From Carallia brachiata (lineage: Eukaryota; Streptophyta; Magnoliopsida; Malpighiales; Rhizophoraceae): a DNA stretch of 64,000 nt. The notes below the pieces were generated by a model. The model did no database searches, had not been told where the DNA came from, and saw nothing but the letters and a program-made list of their open reading frames with translations. This document shows, piece by piece, positions 34,829 to 45,284 of this stretch. Positions within the stretch are counted from its first letter, which is position 1. The number at the start of each line of letters is the position of its first letter. Both the position numbers and the translations under genes were made by a program. The DNA lies in assembly GCA_021464245.1 (NCBI GenBank), contig JADCRB010000111.1, positions 682,001 to 746,000 on the forward strand. The letters run 5' to 3'.

Positions 34829-35641
34829 TGTAAACACATTTTTTAAATTTAAAAAGAAAAATGAAAGAGTCAATGGCCGGCGTTGACAATTTTGAATTGG
34901 CAACGTCGACCCAAAGAAAAAGGAAAATTAAAAGATTCCTTTCCCATGTGATGTTCACATGGGAAAGGAACCCTATAAATAGGCCCCTGCCCCTCAGTTC
35001 AAAACAGATTCAGCAAATCTATAAACAAAAAAATTCAAAGAATTTGAGAGAAAAAGAAAATTTAGAAAATCTCTCAAGAAAATTTCTCCTTTTCCTACGT
35101 GCTTTTGCTCTGCAGTATACTCTCCTAACTCCTTTTTGAGAGATATTTCAGGGGTAAACCCCAAAAAATTTGCTGTTTCTATTTCTAAAATTATTTTTAG
35201 GTTCATATTCTCCAATCGTCCTAGATCTGAATTTATGAGAATATAAATCTGAAAATATCAAAATATTACAAATCCGGCTGGGATTAAGCCTCATGCGGCT
35301 CTCAGCAAAATCCAGGCAGCTCATCCGAGAACAAGTCCCTTCGACCCTCGGTGAAATTAAGCCAGATCGGCTCAGATCAGATCTCTGCGGTTCTTAACCG
35401 TAGTCAAAACGTCCAAATCAGATACAGTTTCAATCTACCCAGTTCAAGGTAAAACTGTGAAAATTATTTCTGTCAAGATCAAGCTCGTGTAGCCCTTGAC
35501 GGAGTCAAAAAAGGAACACTAATCGGAGGATCTACGGAGATCGACCCCACGTAAATTTTCTTTTATTTTTAATTTTTATTTGTAATTTATTTTTTGTATT
35601 TTCGAGTTTAATTGTTTTAAACTCGAAATTTACCCGTTACA
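34829..35641 (+). repeat. 5' LTR of element B2
   Basis: It is 813 bases, TGTAAACACATT to CCCGTTACA. A 16-base-arm palindrome (34936-34970) sits three bases before the TATA box CTATAAATAGG (34973-34983). Transcription should start about 30 bases later. Confidence 0.93.
34936..34983 (+). promoter_or_regulatory. LTR promoter: palindrome plus TATA box (element B2)
   Basis: TTCCTTTCCCATGTGA, three spacer bases, then its exact inverse are followed directly by CTATAAATAGG. The arms contain CATGTG/CACATG E-box cores. Similar palindromes occupy the same place in the LTRs of A, B1 and the 3' LTR of B2. I infer a regulator-binding site; no binding data are available here. Confidence 0.65.
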
Positions 35642-35647
35642 AATTTT

Positions 35648-35891
35648 TAGCACGCTCGGTGGGACATCTTCACCTCACATCTCTTGTTCCTTAAAAAAAA
35701 AAAAGAGGTAAAAGTGGAGCCGAGAGCGAGAGAGAAAAAAAAAGACAAAAAAAAAAAGAAAATGACAAAAAAGTAAAAAGTAAAAAGTAAAAAGTAAAAA
35801 AATTAAAAAAAGTAAAAAGTAAAAAAGTAAAAAAAAAACGGTAAAAAAAAGTTAAAAAAAATATTTTTTTTACAGGTGTTCAGCACATTAA
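35648..35891 (+). other. Primer-binding site and purine-rich leader of element B2
   Basis: The primer site (35648-35665) is followed by about 180 bases of mostly A and G, including tandem AAAAAGT units (about 35770-35830). The gag ATG is at 35892. The equivalent leader in B1 has different repeats but the same composition. Confidence 0.65.
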
Positions 35892-37545
35892 ATGACACAA
35901 AAAAGGAGTACAACTGCTGCCACAAAAAAGAAGGCAACTGCTCCACTGCCTGCATCAACTACCCTACCTGGGTACGCAGGTCCAGAAACCCGCGGACGGA
36001 CACAATTTCTTGCCGTTCAAACCAGACAAAATATTGAAACGGAGAATCCACAGCTTCCACAGCAACAGGATCTCTCCCCTGACTCTCTTGCCGCATGGAG
36101 GAGTCGATCACCCACCCCGATCGAAGTCGGGGGTAACACGACGAAGCCCGCTCAACAGAATCCAACTCATTCTGTAGAGATCCACACAGAGGAAGCAGAA
36201 GAATTCTCTCCCCCAGTCTTTCGTGGAGCCTCGTCTGTTGCCGTCATGATGACCAACACAACCAGTACATAAGAAAGGATTTCAGAATTGGATAACAAGA
36301 TTTTGCAGCTGATCAGAGTCGTAGAGGAAAAAGATCAACAGATCGCCGCTCTCAAAGGAAAAGCCCCAATCCAAGTTGATCCCGAGATTCGCGAGGAGCA
36401 ACCATATCCACCCGGTTTCACTCCAGAAGCCACACCAGCCAACGTCTTCACTGCAGAAAAGCGACCAGGTAGTTCTACACAGCTGCCACCCTCAAATTCT
36501 GTAGCTTCGCTATCTGTTCAACAATTGCAGGAAATGATAGCCAATACGATCCGACTGCAACAAGCTACATCCTTCCAAGGATCACAGATGTACGTCAAAC
36601 CGTACACCAGACGGATCGAAAATCTCAACATGCCTCTTGGCTACCAGCCGCCCAAATTTCAACAATTCGACGGACGAGGCGATCCCAAACAGTACATCGC
36701 CCAGTTCGTTGAAACCTGCAACAACGCAGGGACTTACAGAGATCTCTTGGTGAAGCAGTTTGTTCGTTCACTCAGGGAGACCGCTTTCACCTGGTTCATA
36801 AATCTTGAATCAGAATCGATCGACAGTTGGGAACAGCTACAACGAGACTTTCTGAACAAATTTTTCAGCACTCGAAGGACGGTAAGTATGATGGAGCTTA
36901 CCAGCACCAAACAAAGAAAAGGAGAGCCCGTTGTCGAATACATCAACAGATGGCGTGCCCTCAGCTTGGACTGCAAAGATCGTCTGACGGAGACTTCTGT
37001 CGTGGAGATGTGCATCCAAGGAATGCATTGGGAGCTGTTATACATCCTGCAGGGTATCAAACCCCGAACCTTCAAAGAACTGGCGACCCGCGCACATGAT
37101 ATGAAGATAAGCATCCAGACTTCAGGAGGCACGGTTCCCATCCAGTTGGACCAGCAAGGGAGATTAAGAAGGGAGATTTACCTTGGGCAGAAGGGAGATT
37201 AAGAAACCCAACAGTTTCGGAAAAGGAAAAGAAGTGATGATAGTTGAAGCCGCACCAGTAAAAGTGGGAGCTAAAACCAAGGTAAATCCTCAGACCCAAA
37301 TAACTCAGCCAAAACAACAGGAAAGGCGGAAGGTGACATTACGAGAGTTGGAGCAAAAGCAGTATCCATTCCCCGACTCAGATGTCCCCGACATTCTTGA
37401 ACAACTCTTGGAGGCGAAGCTAATCGAACTCCCAGAGTGCAAGCGGCCAAATGAAAAGGATCGAGTCAACGATCCAAGATTCTGCAAATATCACTGGATA
37501 GTAAGTCATCCAACCTAGAAGTGTTTCGTCCTGAAAGAGCTAATC
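35892..37545 (+). pseudogene. gag of element B2 (broken)
   Basis: The capsid protein frame starts MTQKRSTTAATKKK. A coiled-coil-like stretch (ENKILQLIRVVEEKDQQI) and the gag core (PKFQQFDGRGDPKQYIAQF to RAHDMKISI) are clear at 36288-37140. A TAA at 36270-36272 interrupts the first third. A short duplication of AAGGGAGATT near 37160-37200 shifts the frame with a stop at 37200-37202. A TAG at 37516-37518 replaces the Glu codon seen in B1. Confidence 0.85.
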
Positions 37546-39300
37546 ATGAAGCTCAAGAGTCAGAATAAAATCATTCTGGATCATGAAGGCGTAACCTCGG
37601 CAAACCAAACCACAATCACTTCAAAACCATCAGAAGAGGTGACACACTGTAAGGAGGAGCCGCTCGACAACAAAAAGTCGACAACGGAGAAGGTATATGA
37701 AGCTCTCCAAACCCTTCTCGCTAACCCTCAGCTGTTTATAGCTTTGCAATCAACAGAAGTGTGGCAAAATCAAGTCAGCAATACTCTCCAGACCTCAGCT
37801 GAATCACAACCATCAAATAATTTTAACTTAGCGGAGGAGCAGGCGGACCAAAATCATGTCGGATGTTACTCTGCTATCTCATTTTCAGATGAGGATCTCC
37901 TGCTGGGGTCCAAACCCCACAATCGGCCGCTGTATGTATCAGACTATGTGAGAGCGCAGAAGGTCCGACGTATTCTGATCGATGATGGCTCAGCAGTCAA
38001 TATTATCCCAAAATCCACCATAAAGGAGCTTGGCATCGGCATTGATGAATTATCAGACAGTCGCTTGATGATTCATGGCTTTAATCAAGGAGGACAGAAA
38101 GCGATTGGGATGATTCGCTTCGAGTTAACTATCGGTAATCTCACTTCTAGCACTCTATTTCATGTGATCGATGCACGTACCACGTATAAGATGTTGCTAG
38201 GACGACCGTGGATTCATGGAAATGGAGTTGTGCTCTCAAGCCTGCATCAGTGCTTCAAGTACTACAATGGTGGCGTTCAAAAGGTCAATGCTGACTTAAA
38301 GCCGTTCGATGATGCTGAATCACATTTGGCGGATGCAGTCTTCTACACCGACACAGACAATCCGGAGATCATTCCATCAAAAGCTACTTGGACTGGGGGC
38401 ATCCACAAAAAGGGAAAAGCTGTCGAAGAACCTGCCAATGCCAACCCCAGCTCCAACAAATGAAAAGCTGCCACAGCCTGCTGAACTTCGTCCGAAGGAT
38501 GTTGCATCTTCAAGCTCCACTCCAGTCCTACGCTATGTGCCGAAGTCACGACGCTCAGAAGGTCAACCCCCTTTCTCTTATTGTATTGATTCTAAACAGG
38601 AGCAAGGACATAGCCAACCCAAACAAAGAGCTGCACAACCTGAAGGGACTTACACTCTGCCGATACCAAAGATTGAGCCGGTTTTGTCCTCAAAACCATT
38701 AAAAGGCTTCGTCAAACCACACACGGGGGCAGTCGAAGGCGGCTCACTTCCAGAAAGAAGAACACATGAAGGATTTGATCCTAATGCATACAAGCTTTTG
38801 GCAAAGGCGGGCTATGACTTCTCAAACCCGAGCACAATGGGTACGCTGCCATCCACACATGGCACTGCTTCTCAAACATCACAGTCCCGACCTGGCTTAG
38901 GCTATCAGGAGAAGTCACCTGTGCGGATCACGCTAAAGAGCCGAAGCCGAGCAGCTGATGCACGTGCCATCACCACCACCACCAAACAAGACAGGCTTAT
39001 CCAGTCAAACAAAGAAGGTGAAGTCAGAGGTTCTACATTTCATGTCACAATTAGCGAGGAGGCTGAGTCCGACTCATCAGACGGTGAAGTGAAGGAGGCT
39101 CCCCCGGAACTTGAAGATGGTGGCCAAGCAACTGTTGATGAACTCAAGGAGGTCAATCTTGGCTCTCCGGAAGATCCTCGACCTACATTTGTAAGTGCTT
39201 TACTTACTGCAGAAGAAGAGCAAGAATATGTTCAGGTATTAAGTCAATACAGGGACGTGTTCGCATGGAGTTACAAAGAAATGCCTGGACTTGACCCAAA
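37546..39300 (+). pseudogene. Aspartic protease and linker of element B2 (broken)
   Basis: The protease site is ILIDDGSAVNIIPKSTIKELGI near 37972-38040, with a DDGS in place of the common DTGS/DSGS. The block ending GRPWIHGNGVVLSSLHQCF follows. A one-base loss near 38440 shifts the frame, so the downstream part is read from 38309-39562. The linker is long and low in recognisable domains. Confidence 0.8.
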
Positions 39301-40640
39301 AATTGCGGTGCATCGTCTAGCAGTAAAGAAAGGTGTTCGTTCTGTCAAGCAGCCACAACGACGGTTCCGCCCGGAACTCATTCCACAAATCGAGGAGGAG
39401 GTTAACAAGCTGATCAATGCTGGCTTCATCCGAGAGGTCACCTACCCAACGTGGATTGCCAACATAGTCCCGGTAAGAAAGAAGAATGGACAGTTGAGGG
39501 TATGTGTTGATTTTCGAGATCTTAACAGGCCTGCCCGAAAGATGACTTTCCATTGCCCATAACGGAGATCACAGTCGATGCAACAACGGGTCACGAAGCA
39601 TTGTCCTTCATGGATGGTTCTTCAGGCTATAACCAAATCAGAATGGCACCAGAAGACGAGGAGTTGACAGCATTCCGCACCCCAAAAGGTATATACTGCT
39701 ACAAAGTTATGCCGTTTGGATTAAAAAATGCTGGCGCCACTTATCAACGTGCTATGCAAAAAATTTTTGATGACATGCTGCACAAGATTGTAGAATGTTA
39801 TGTTGATGACTTAGTTGTAAAGACTAAGAAGCGCAAAGACCACCTCGAGGATCTCAAGACAGTGTTCGAAAGACTTCGAGGCATCAGCTAAAATGAACCC
39901 TCTCAAGTGCGCATTCGGTGTCACATCAGGAAAGTTTCTTGGTTCGTGTGTGTGCGCCATCGTGGAATCGAAGTTGATCAGTCAAAGGTTGAGGCAATTC
40001 AAAAGATGCCTGAACCTAAAAACCTGCACGAACTGCGAAGTCTACAAGGAAAGCTGGCCTACATTCGCCGTTTCATCTCCAATTTAGCTGGGAGATGTCA
40101 ACCTTTCCATCGGTTGATGAAGAAGGATGTCAACTTCGAGTGGGACGAAGCTTGCAGCAAAGCCTTTGAGAGCATAAAGAAGTACCTTTCCAATCCACCG
40201 GTCCTAGCTCCAATTCAAGGAAAGTCGTTGATTCTCTACATTGCAGCGCAGGAAAGATCTTTGGGAGCCTTGCTTGCACAGGAAAACGAGCAGGGAAAGG
40301 AAGTTGCCCTGTACTACTTGAGCAGAACACTAAACGGTCCGGAGCTGAGTTATTCGCCCATTGAAAAGACATGTCTAGCACTGTTCTTTGCCATTGACAA
40401 GCTGAGGCACTACATGCAAGCTCACACGGTACGTCTCATTGCCAGAGCTGATCCTGTCAAATATATCTTCCAGACCAATCTTGTCAGGACGACTTGCCAA
40501 GTGGGCAGTAATCCTACAAAGCTACGACATTGTCTACGTGCCTCAAAAAGCAGTCAAAGGACAAGCTCTAGCAGACTTCCTTGCAGATCACCCTGTTCCG
40601 TCAGATTGGGAGTTCACAGATGATCTTCCAGATGAAGAGG
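39301..40640 (+). pseudogene. Reverse transcriptase and RNase H of element B2 (broken)
   Basis: RT starts near VHRLAVKKGVRSVKQPQRRF. It contains FIREVTYPTWIANIVPVRKKNG, FMDGSSGYNQI and the catalytic YVDDLVVKTK near 39799. The RT-linked RNase H follows (SLILYIAAQERSLGALLAQ at about 40225). Single-base losses near 39527 (AACAAGG to AACAGG), near 39870-39885 and near 40470 break the frame into at least four pieces. Confidence 0.9.
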
Positions 40641-41330
40641 TCTTTACATTGAGACACTGCCACCATGGACGATGTTCTTTGATGGTGCAGCAAGGCGTGA
40701 TGGTGCTGGTGCCGGCATAGTGTTTGTCACTCCTCAACGACAAATACTACCATATGCTATCATTCTCGGTGAGTTATGTTCAAATAATGTTGCTGAATAC
40801 CAGGCTTTGATCATTGGTCTTCAAATGGCTGTCGATATGAAGATTCCAACTATAGAAGTCCATGGAGATTCCCAGCTCGTCATCAACCAACTTACAGGAT
40901 TGTATGACGTGAAGAAAGAGGACCTTGCGCCTTACCATCAACGTGCTCGACAGCTAATGGATGAATTTGAAAGCATCACCTTGGAGCATGTGCCTCGACG
41001 AGAAAACACTCAGGCAGACGCGTTGGCTAACCTGGCCACTTCTCTTGCAAAGTCAGAAATCCAGGCTACAGTTGTTGCCGTATGCCAGAAATGGATAGTG
41101 CCACAGAAGGATGATGAAGAAACTACAGCAGCCAACGCTGTATCTGTACGTCTCGCAGAGGATCGAGATTGGCGCCAACCAATCATTGACTATCTACAGC
41201 ACGGGAAGCTGCCCGAAGATCGTCGTCATAAGACAAAATTCAACGACGAGCTCCCCGCTTCATATATCTCAAGGATGCTCTGTATCGAAGGTCTTTTGAT
41301 GGAGTTTTACTTCGCTGCCTAGCAATGAAG
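40641..41330 (+). pseudogene. Second (archaeal/plant-type) RNase H and tether of element B2
   Basis: The domain opens at about 40672 with MFFDGAARRDGAGAG and includes NNVAEYQALIIGLQ, VHGDSQLVINQL and ENTQADALANLA. The DGA, E, D and D acidic positions of an active RNase H are present. The 216-codon frame is open through this domain, then goes out of frame near 41234 before integrase. This second RNase H is the marker of the Tat lineage. Confidence 0.88.
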
Positions 41331-42366
41331 AGGCAAAACAAGCTCTCGCTGAAGCACATTTAGGTGTTTGTGGCGGACATCAATCGGGGCCTAAGTTGCA
41401 CTTCCAACTCAGAAGGATGGGATACTACTGGCCAACATGGTACGTGATTCAATTGAGTTTGCTAAAACCTTGTCAAGCTTGTCAATTTCATGCGAATTAC
41501 ATACATCAACCACCGGAGCCACTGCATCCAACTGTCTCATCCTGGCCCTTTGAAGCTTGGGGTCTCGACTTAGTGGGGCCCTTGCCAAAGTCATCCCTAG
41601 GTCATCTTTACATCCTAGCAGCAACAGACTACTTCTCAAAATGGGCCGAAGCCATTCCACTTAGAGAGGTAAAGAAGGAGCATGTTGCCAATTTCATCCG
41701 GACTCAGCTGATCTATCGCTACGGAGTCCCTCGATTCATCATCACTGATAATGGTAAGCAGTTCTACAATAGCTTAATTGACAAGCTCTGCGAGAAGTTC
41801 AAGTTCAAGCAGTACAAGTCATCCATGTACAATGCCCCAGCAAATGGCTTGGCTGAAGCATTCAACAAGACCTTATGCAACCTGTTGCGGACAGAATTCC
41901 AAAGGCATTATGGGCGTATCGTACAACTTACCGGACTCCAACACAAGCGACGCCATACTCACTTGTCTTCGGTGTCGAAGCAATACTGCCGTTGGAAACA
42001 AAGATTCCATTCCTACGCATGGCTGTTCTGGAAGGACTCACACAGGAGGAGAATGCTCGCCTACGTCTGGATGAGTTAAAAGCTCTCGATGAAAGGAGGC
42101 TCGAAGCACAACAGCAACTTGAGTGCTACCAAGCTCGGCTCACGAACATGTTCAACCGTAGGGTCCGCCCTCGATCTTTTCAAATTGGAAACCTTGTTCT
42201 TGCAGTGCGACGGCCCATCAACATGAAGCATCGGCCTGGTGACAAACTTACTTCCAAATGGGACGGGCCATACTTAGTGCAGGAGGCCTACACTCACAAC
42301 GCTTACATGCTGTCAGACCAAGAAGGCGTCCGAATCGGCCCAATCAATGGTAAATTTCTGAAATAG
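41331..42366 (+). pseudogene. Integrase of element B2 (broken)
   Basis: The zinc-finger cysteines (PCQACQFH), first Asp (GLDLVGPLP), second Asp (IITDNGKQFYN) and Glu region (NGLAEAFNKTL) are all visible at 41396-41880. The frame is lost near 41888, where about 40 bases are missing compared with C. The C-terminal part (QIGNLVLAVRRPINMKHRPGDKL to INGKFLK) continues at 41875-42366 in another frame and ends in TAG. No chromodomain is seen. Confidence 0.88.
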
Positions 42367-42540
42367 TATTATGTGTAAATATGTTAAAAAAAATCAAAAA
42401 AAGAAAAAAAATCAAAAAAAAAAATCGGAAGTCCCGATCTGAAAGTTCAAGCAAAAATCCAAACCCGAAAATCCAAGCCCAAACACTTGAGCCCAATTCA
42501 GAGTCCAACTCAAAAGCCTGAAAACTAAATCCAGACTCAA

Positions 42541-42689
42541 AACCCAAACACTCAACCCAAATCCAAAAATTCAAATCCAAAACCCAAACACTCGACCCAA
42601 ATCCAAAAATTTAAATCCAAAACCCAAACACTCGACCCAAATCCAAAAATCCAAGTCTAGAAGCCCAAACACTCGACCCAAATCCAATC
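42541..42689 (+). repeat. 40-base minisatellite between integrase and the WOX ORF
   Basis: Three full units with an exact 40-base period start at 42541, 42581 and 42621 (AACCCAAACACTCGACCCAA and on), with a partial fourth. More degenerate units extend from about 42440 to 42720. The plus strand is almost only A and C. Matching arrays lie in A and C at the same place. Confidence 0.9.
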
Positions 42690-42796
42690 CAAAGCCCAAA
42701 ACCCAAAAATTCCAAGTTCTAGACACAGTCCAGAACCCAAGTTCAGAATCCAATCCAACTCTTGGCCCGTATGAGTATAAACTGTGAACGGCCTAA

Positions 42797-42807
42797 AAAT
42801 ATAAAAG
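42797..42807 (+). promoter_or_regulatory. TATA-like box upstream of the WOX ORF
   Basis: AAATATAAAAG lies about 90 bases before the ATG at 42895. Element C has AAATATAAAG at the same distance and A a weaker AAATAAAAG. A separate promoter for the ORF is an inference. Confidence 0.4.
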
Positions 42808-42894
42808 CGACGGAGGGTTTGAGTCTGAAACTCAACATCAGTCTCAATCGATCTTCACTACCTACCAAACCTTTGCTCCTCTGCCACAAGAAAG

Positions 42895-43512
42895 ATGGAA
42901 CCAGTTGCAGAACCTGAAGACAAAGGAGAAGAAAGGTCACCCCGCACAAGATGGCAACCGACCATGGCACAATTGCAAATTTTAGAGGAAGTGTTCCACA
43001 ACAATGGAGGTATTATTGCTAATGCATCTCAGATTTACCAACTTGTCTCACGATTGCGTCCGCTCGGGGCAATCGAAGGAAAAAATGTGTTTTATTGGTT
43101 CTAGAATCGCAGAAGCAGGAAGAAACCAGGATTGAGAGCTGCTTTTTCCAAGGAACAGTCTGCCGTTCCGATGGTAGATCCCACCGGTACAACTTCGCCC
43201 TCAAATGAAGCAGGTCCGAGTTCTACCACTGCAATGGTCTCTTCAGGCTATAACGATCAAAGCAGTAGCCTGTGGGAGCATGCGTACTGGTCCTGGTGGT
43301 CTTATGGAGTCAGTCAAAAGTTCATCCCTCCTAGGTACTTAAGTCTAGGAGGACTTTTTCTAGCAGAAAGGAGTCATTCCGGCGAAACTTTACCTCTCTT
43401 TCCAGAATATTCCGATAGCATCAACCAGCCGGAAAGCGACATCGACGTCAACATCATCGGCCCACCAGACGAGGTCGAGCTTGACTTGGAGTTGCGCCTC
43501 AGGCCCCACTAG
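42895..43512 (+). pseudogene. WUSCHEL/WOX-type homeodomain ORF inside element B2
   Basis: A single frame of 205 codons encodes a WOX-type transcription factor, interrupted once by a TAG at 43102-43104 (CAG in C). The homeodomain covers about codons 20-86, from TRWQPTMAQLQILEEVF through IEGKNVFYWF. The EGKNVFYWFQN helix-3 block is characteristic of the WUS clade. A Ser/Thr-rich linker follows, then a TLPLFP WUS-box motif (43387-43404), an acidic stretch and a C-terminal EAR-like LDLELRL (43480-43500) six codons before the stop. WUS box and EAR motifs recruit corepressors in known WUS proteins. The ORF lies between integrase and LTR on the sense strand, with orthologous copies in A and C. Confidence 0.9.
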
Positions 43513-43739
43513 GACGGCCGACAAGATAAGGTGCAACGACTTTGGCAGCACACGGTAACGACTTCCGCAGCACACGACAACGACTTCTGCAACACACGGT
43601 AACGACTTTCGTAACCTGCATCAGCCGCTGCCTCTTTTGTCTCTTATGGGGGAAAGGGACGTGGAGGACCCTACTCGATTCTGCGTACCTTCTTTTTAAC
43701 TTTTCAAAAAAAAAAAAGGAAAAAAAATCTTTATCGTAT

Positions 43740-43752
43740 GTATATATATATC
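43740..43752 (+). promoter_or_regulatory. TATA-like stretch before ORF-X
   Basis: GTATATATATATC lies about 55-65 bases before the ORF-X ATG. Both A and C keep a TATATAT-type stretch at the same spacing, followed by TGCAT and a pyrimidine-rich leader. Confidence 0.4.
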
Positions 43753-43805
43753 TTGCATTCCCGAGTTGTAATACTCACCCCTCAACTCTTCTTTCTCAAA
43801 AGAAA

Positions 43806-44072
43806 ATGGCTAGTCTCTACACTTGTCTGAGGAAGTTCTTTGATCAAGAAGTTGGAGGCGCACGAGTTAAGAAAAGAAGGAGTAGTCTTATTCGAGAGAT
43901 CCCTAAAAGCCATCGAAACTCAATCTCCAACGCCATCGGTGTCATGGAGTTCCAACTACTCTCCTTAGTTCACATCTACCACAGAGGGATGAGACGCTGC
44001 AATCATCATAATCTTCCTTTGGATGCGGCGACGTATAGGGAAGTTTCAACTACTCTCCTTACGTCGAAGTAG
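43806..44072 (+). CDS. Element B2 ORF-X, unknown function (88 aa)
   Basis: I cannot assign a function. The protein starts MASLYTCLRKFFDQEVGGAR, has a basic cluster (KKRRSSL) and ends at a TAG at 44070-44072. In element A the corresponding codon is Glu (GAG in SEQTQE) and the frame runs on to 184 codons. In C the CAG that follows a Lys codon also keeps it open a little longer. The region after the stop still resembles A and C in the same frame, so this is probably a shortened copy. Confidence 0.4.
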   Translation: MASLYTCLRKFFDQEVGGARVKKRRSSLIREIPKSHRNSISNAIGVMEFQLLSLVHIYHRGMRRCNHHNLPLDAATYREVSTTLLTSK

Positions 44073-44454
44073 ACTTGGGAATCATCACTACAGTCAGTCT
44101 CTCTGTGTGCCGGTTTTGAAGTTCCAAAGTGCTAGGCCTTCCTCTTGGGGAAGTTCAAGTTCTTTGCCTACCGGATCATCCTCACCAGAGCTTTGGAACT
44201 TCAAAGAACCTTTGTCAGTCTTTGCGAGCCATGGAAGCTCGAACTCACCTGTGGCCAAGAGTTCAATTTTTATATTGGTTGGGCTGCTAACTTCCTCAAG
44301 ATCATATCGATTTCCATTGCGATCCAACAACAGTTGGGTTAGACGGAGATGGAAGACTTCAACATTCAATGTTCATCAGGATATCTCAAGTTTCAAACGG
44401 GACTTCAAGACTCAGTGCGGATCACATTCCAAAAGTTTATCCTTACCGACCCTT

Positions 44455-44464
44455 GAAGTGGGGG
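44455..44464 (+). other. Polypurine tract of element B2
   Basis: GAAGTGGGGG lies four bases before the 3' LTR, the expected place for the plus-strand primer. The same tract occurs in A and C. Confidence 0.8.
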
Positions 44465-44468
44465 CATT

Positions 44469-45279
44469 TGTAAACACATTTTTGAAATTAAAAAAAAAAT
44501 GAAAGAGTCAATGGCCGGCATTACCAATTTTGAATTAGCAACGCCGACCCAAAGAAAAAGGAAAATTAAAAGATTTCTTTCCAATGTGATGCTCACATGG
44601 GAAAGGAACCCTATAAATAGGCCCATGCCCCTCAGTTCAAAACAGATTCAGCAAATCTGTAAACAGAAAAATCCAGAGAATTTGAGAGAAAAAGAAAATT
44701 TAGAAAATTTCTCAAGAAAATTTCTCCTTTTCCTACGTGCTTTTACTCTACAGTATACTCTCCTAACTCCTTTTTGAGAGATATTTCAGGGGTAAGCCCC
44801 AAAAAATTTGCTGTTTCCATTTCTAAAATTATTTTTAGGTTTATATTTTCTGATCGTCCTAGATCTGAATTTATGAGAATATAGATCTGAAAATATCAAA
44901 ATATTACAAATCCGGCTGGGATTAAGTCTCATATGGCTCTTAGCAAAACCCAGGCAGCTCATCCGAGAACAAGTCCCTTCGACCCTCGGTGAAATTAAGC
45001 CAGATCGTCTCAGATCAGATCTCTGCGGTTCTTAACCGTAGTCAAAACGTCCAAATCAGATACAGTTTCAGTCTACCCAGTTCAAGATAAAACTGTGGAA
45101 ATTATTTCTGTCAAGATCAAGCTCGTGCAGCCCTTGACGGAGTCAAAAAAGAAACACTAATCAGAGGATCTACGGAGATTGACCCAACGTAAATTTTCTT
45201 TTATTTTTAATTTTTATTTGTAATTTATCTTTTACATTTTCGAATTTAATTGTTTTAAACTCGAAATTTACCCGTTACA
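44469..45279 (+). repeat. 3' LTR of element B2
   Basis: It is 811 bases, TGTAAACACATT to CCCGTTACA, followed by the TTGAG target duplication. TATA box CTATAAATAGG is at about 44611-44621. The palindrome before it has small changes. Confidence 0.93.
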
Positions 45280-45284
45280 TTGAG

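Larger units (their letters stand above)
34829..45279 (+). mobile_element. Ty3/Gypsy Tat-type retrotransposon, element B2, both LTRs present
   Basis: This 10.45-kb element is flanked by the 5-base duplication TTGAG (34824-34828 and 45280-45284). The order is LTR, primer site, A/G-rich leader, gag, protease, RT, RNase H, second RNase H, integrase, a 40-base minisatellite, the WOX-type ORF, ORF-X, polypurine tract and LTR. Two RNase H domains and no chromodomain place it in the Tat lineage. The two LTRs differ at about 16 places in their first 230 bases by eye, so the insertion is not recent. All main frames carry stops or one-base shifts. Confidence 0.95.

Noticed and set aside
41888..42079. 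Second integrase-like ORF in a different frame
   Set aside because: It results from the roughly 40-base deletion in B2 and reads through the wrong frame.
42541..42689. CRISPR-like array
   Set aside because: Units are directly adjacent without unique spacers, and the context is a plant retrotransposon.
42895..43512. The homeodomain ORF as a host WOX gene that happens to lie near a retrotransposon
   Set aside because: It occurs at the same place in three separate copies, between integrase and the 3' LTR, inside the TTGAG-flanked element.
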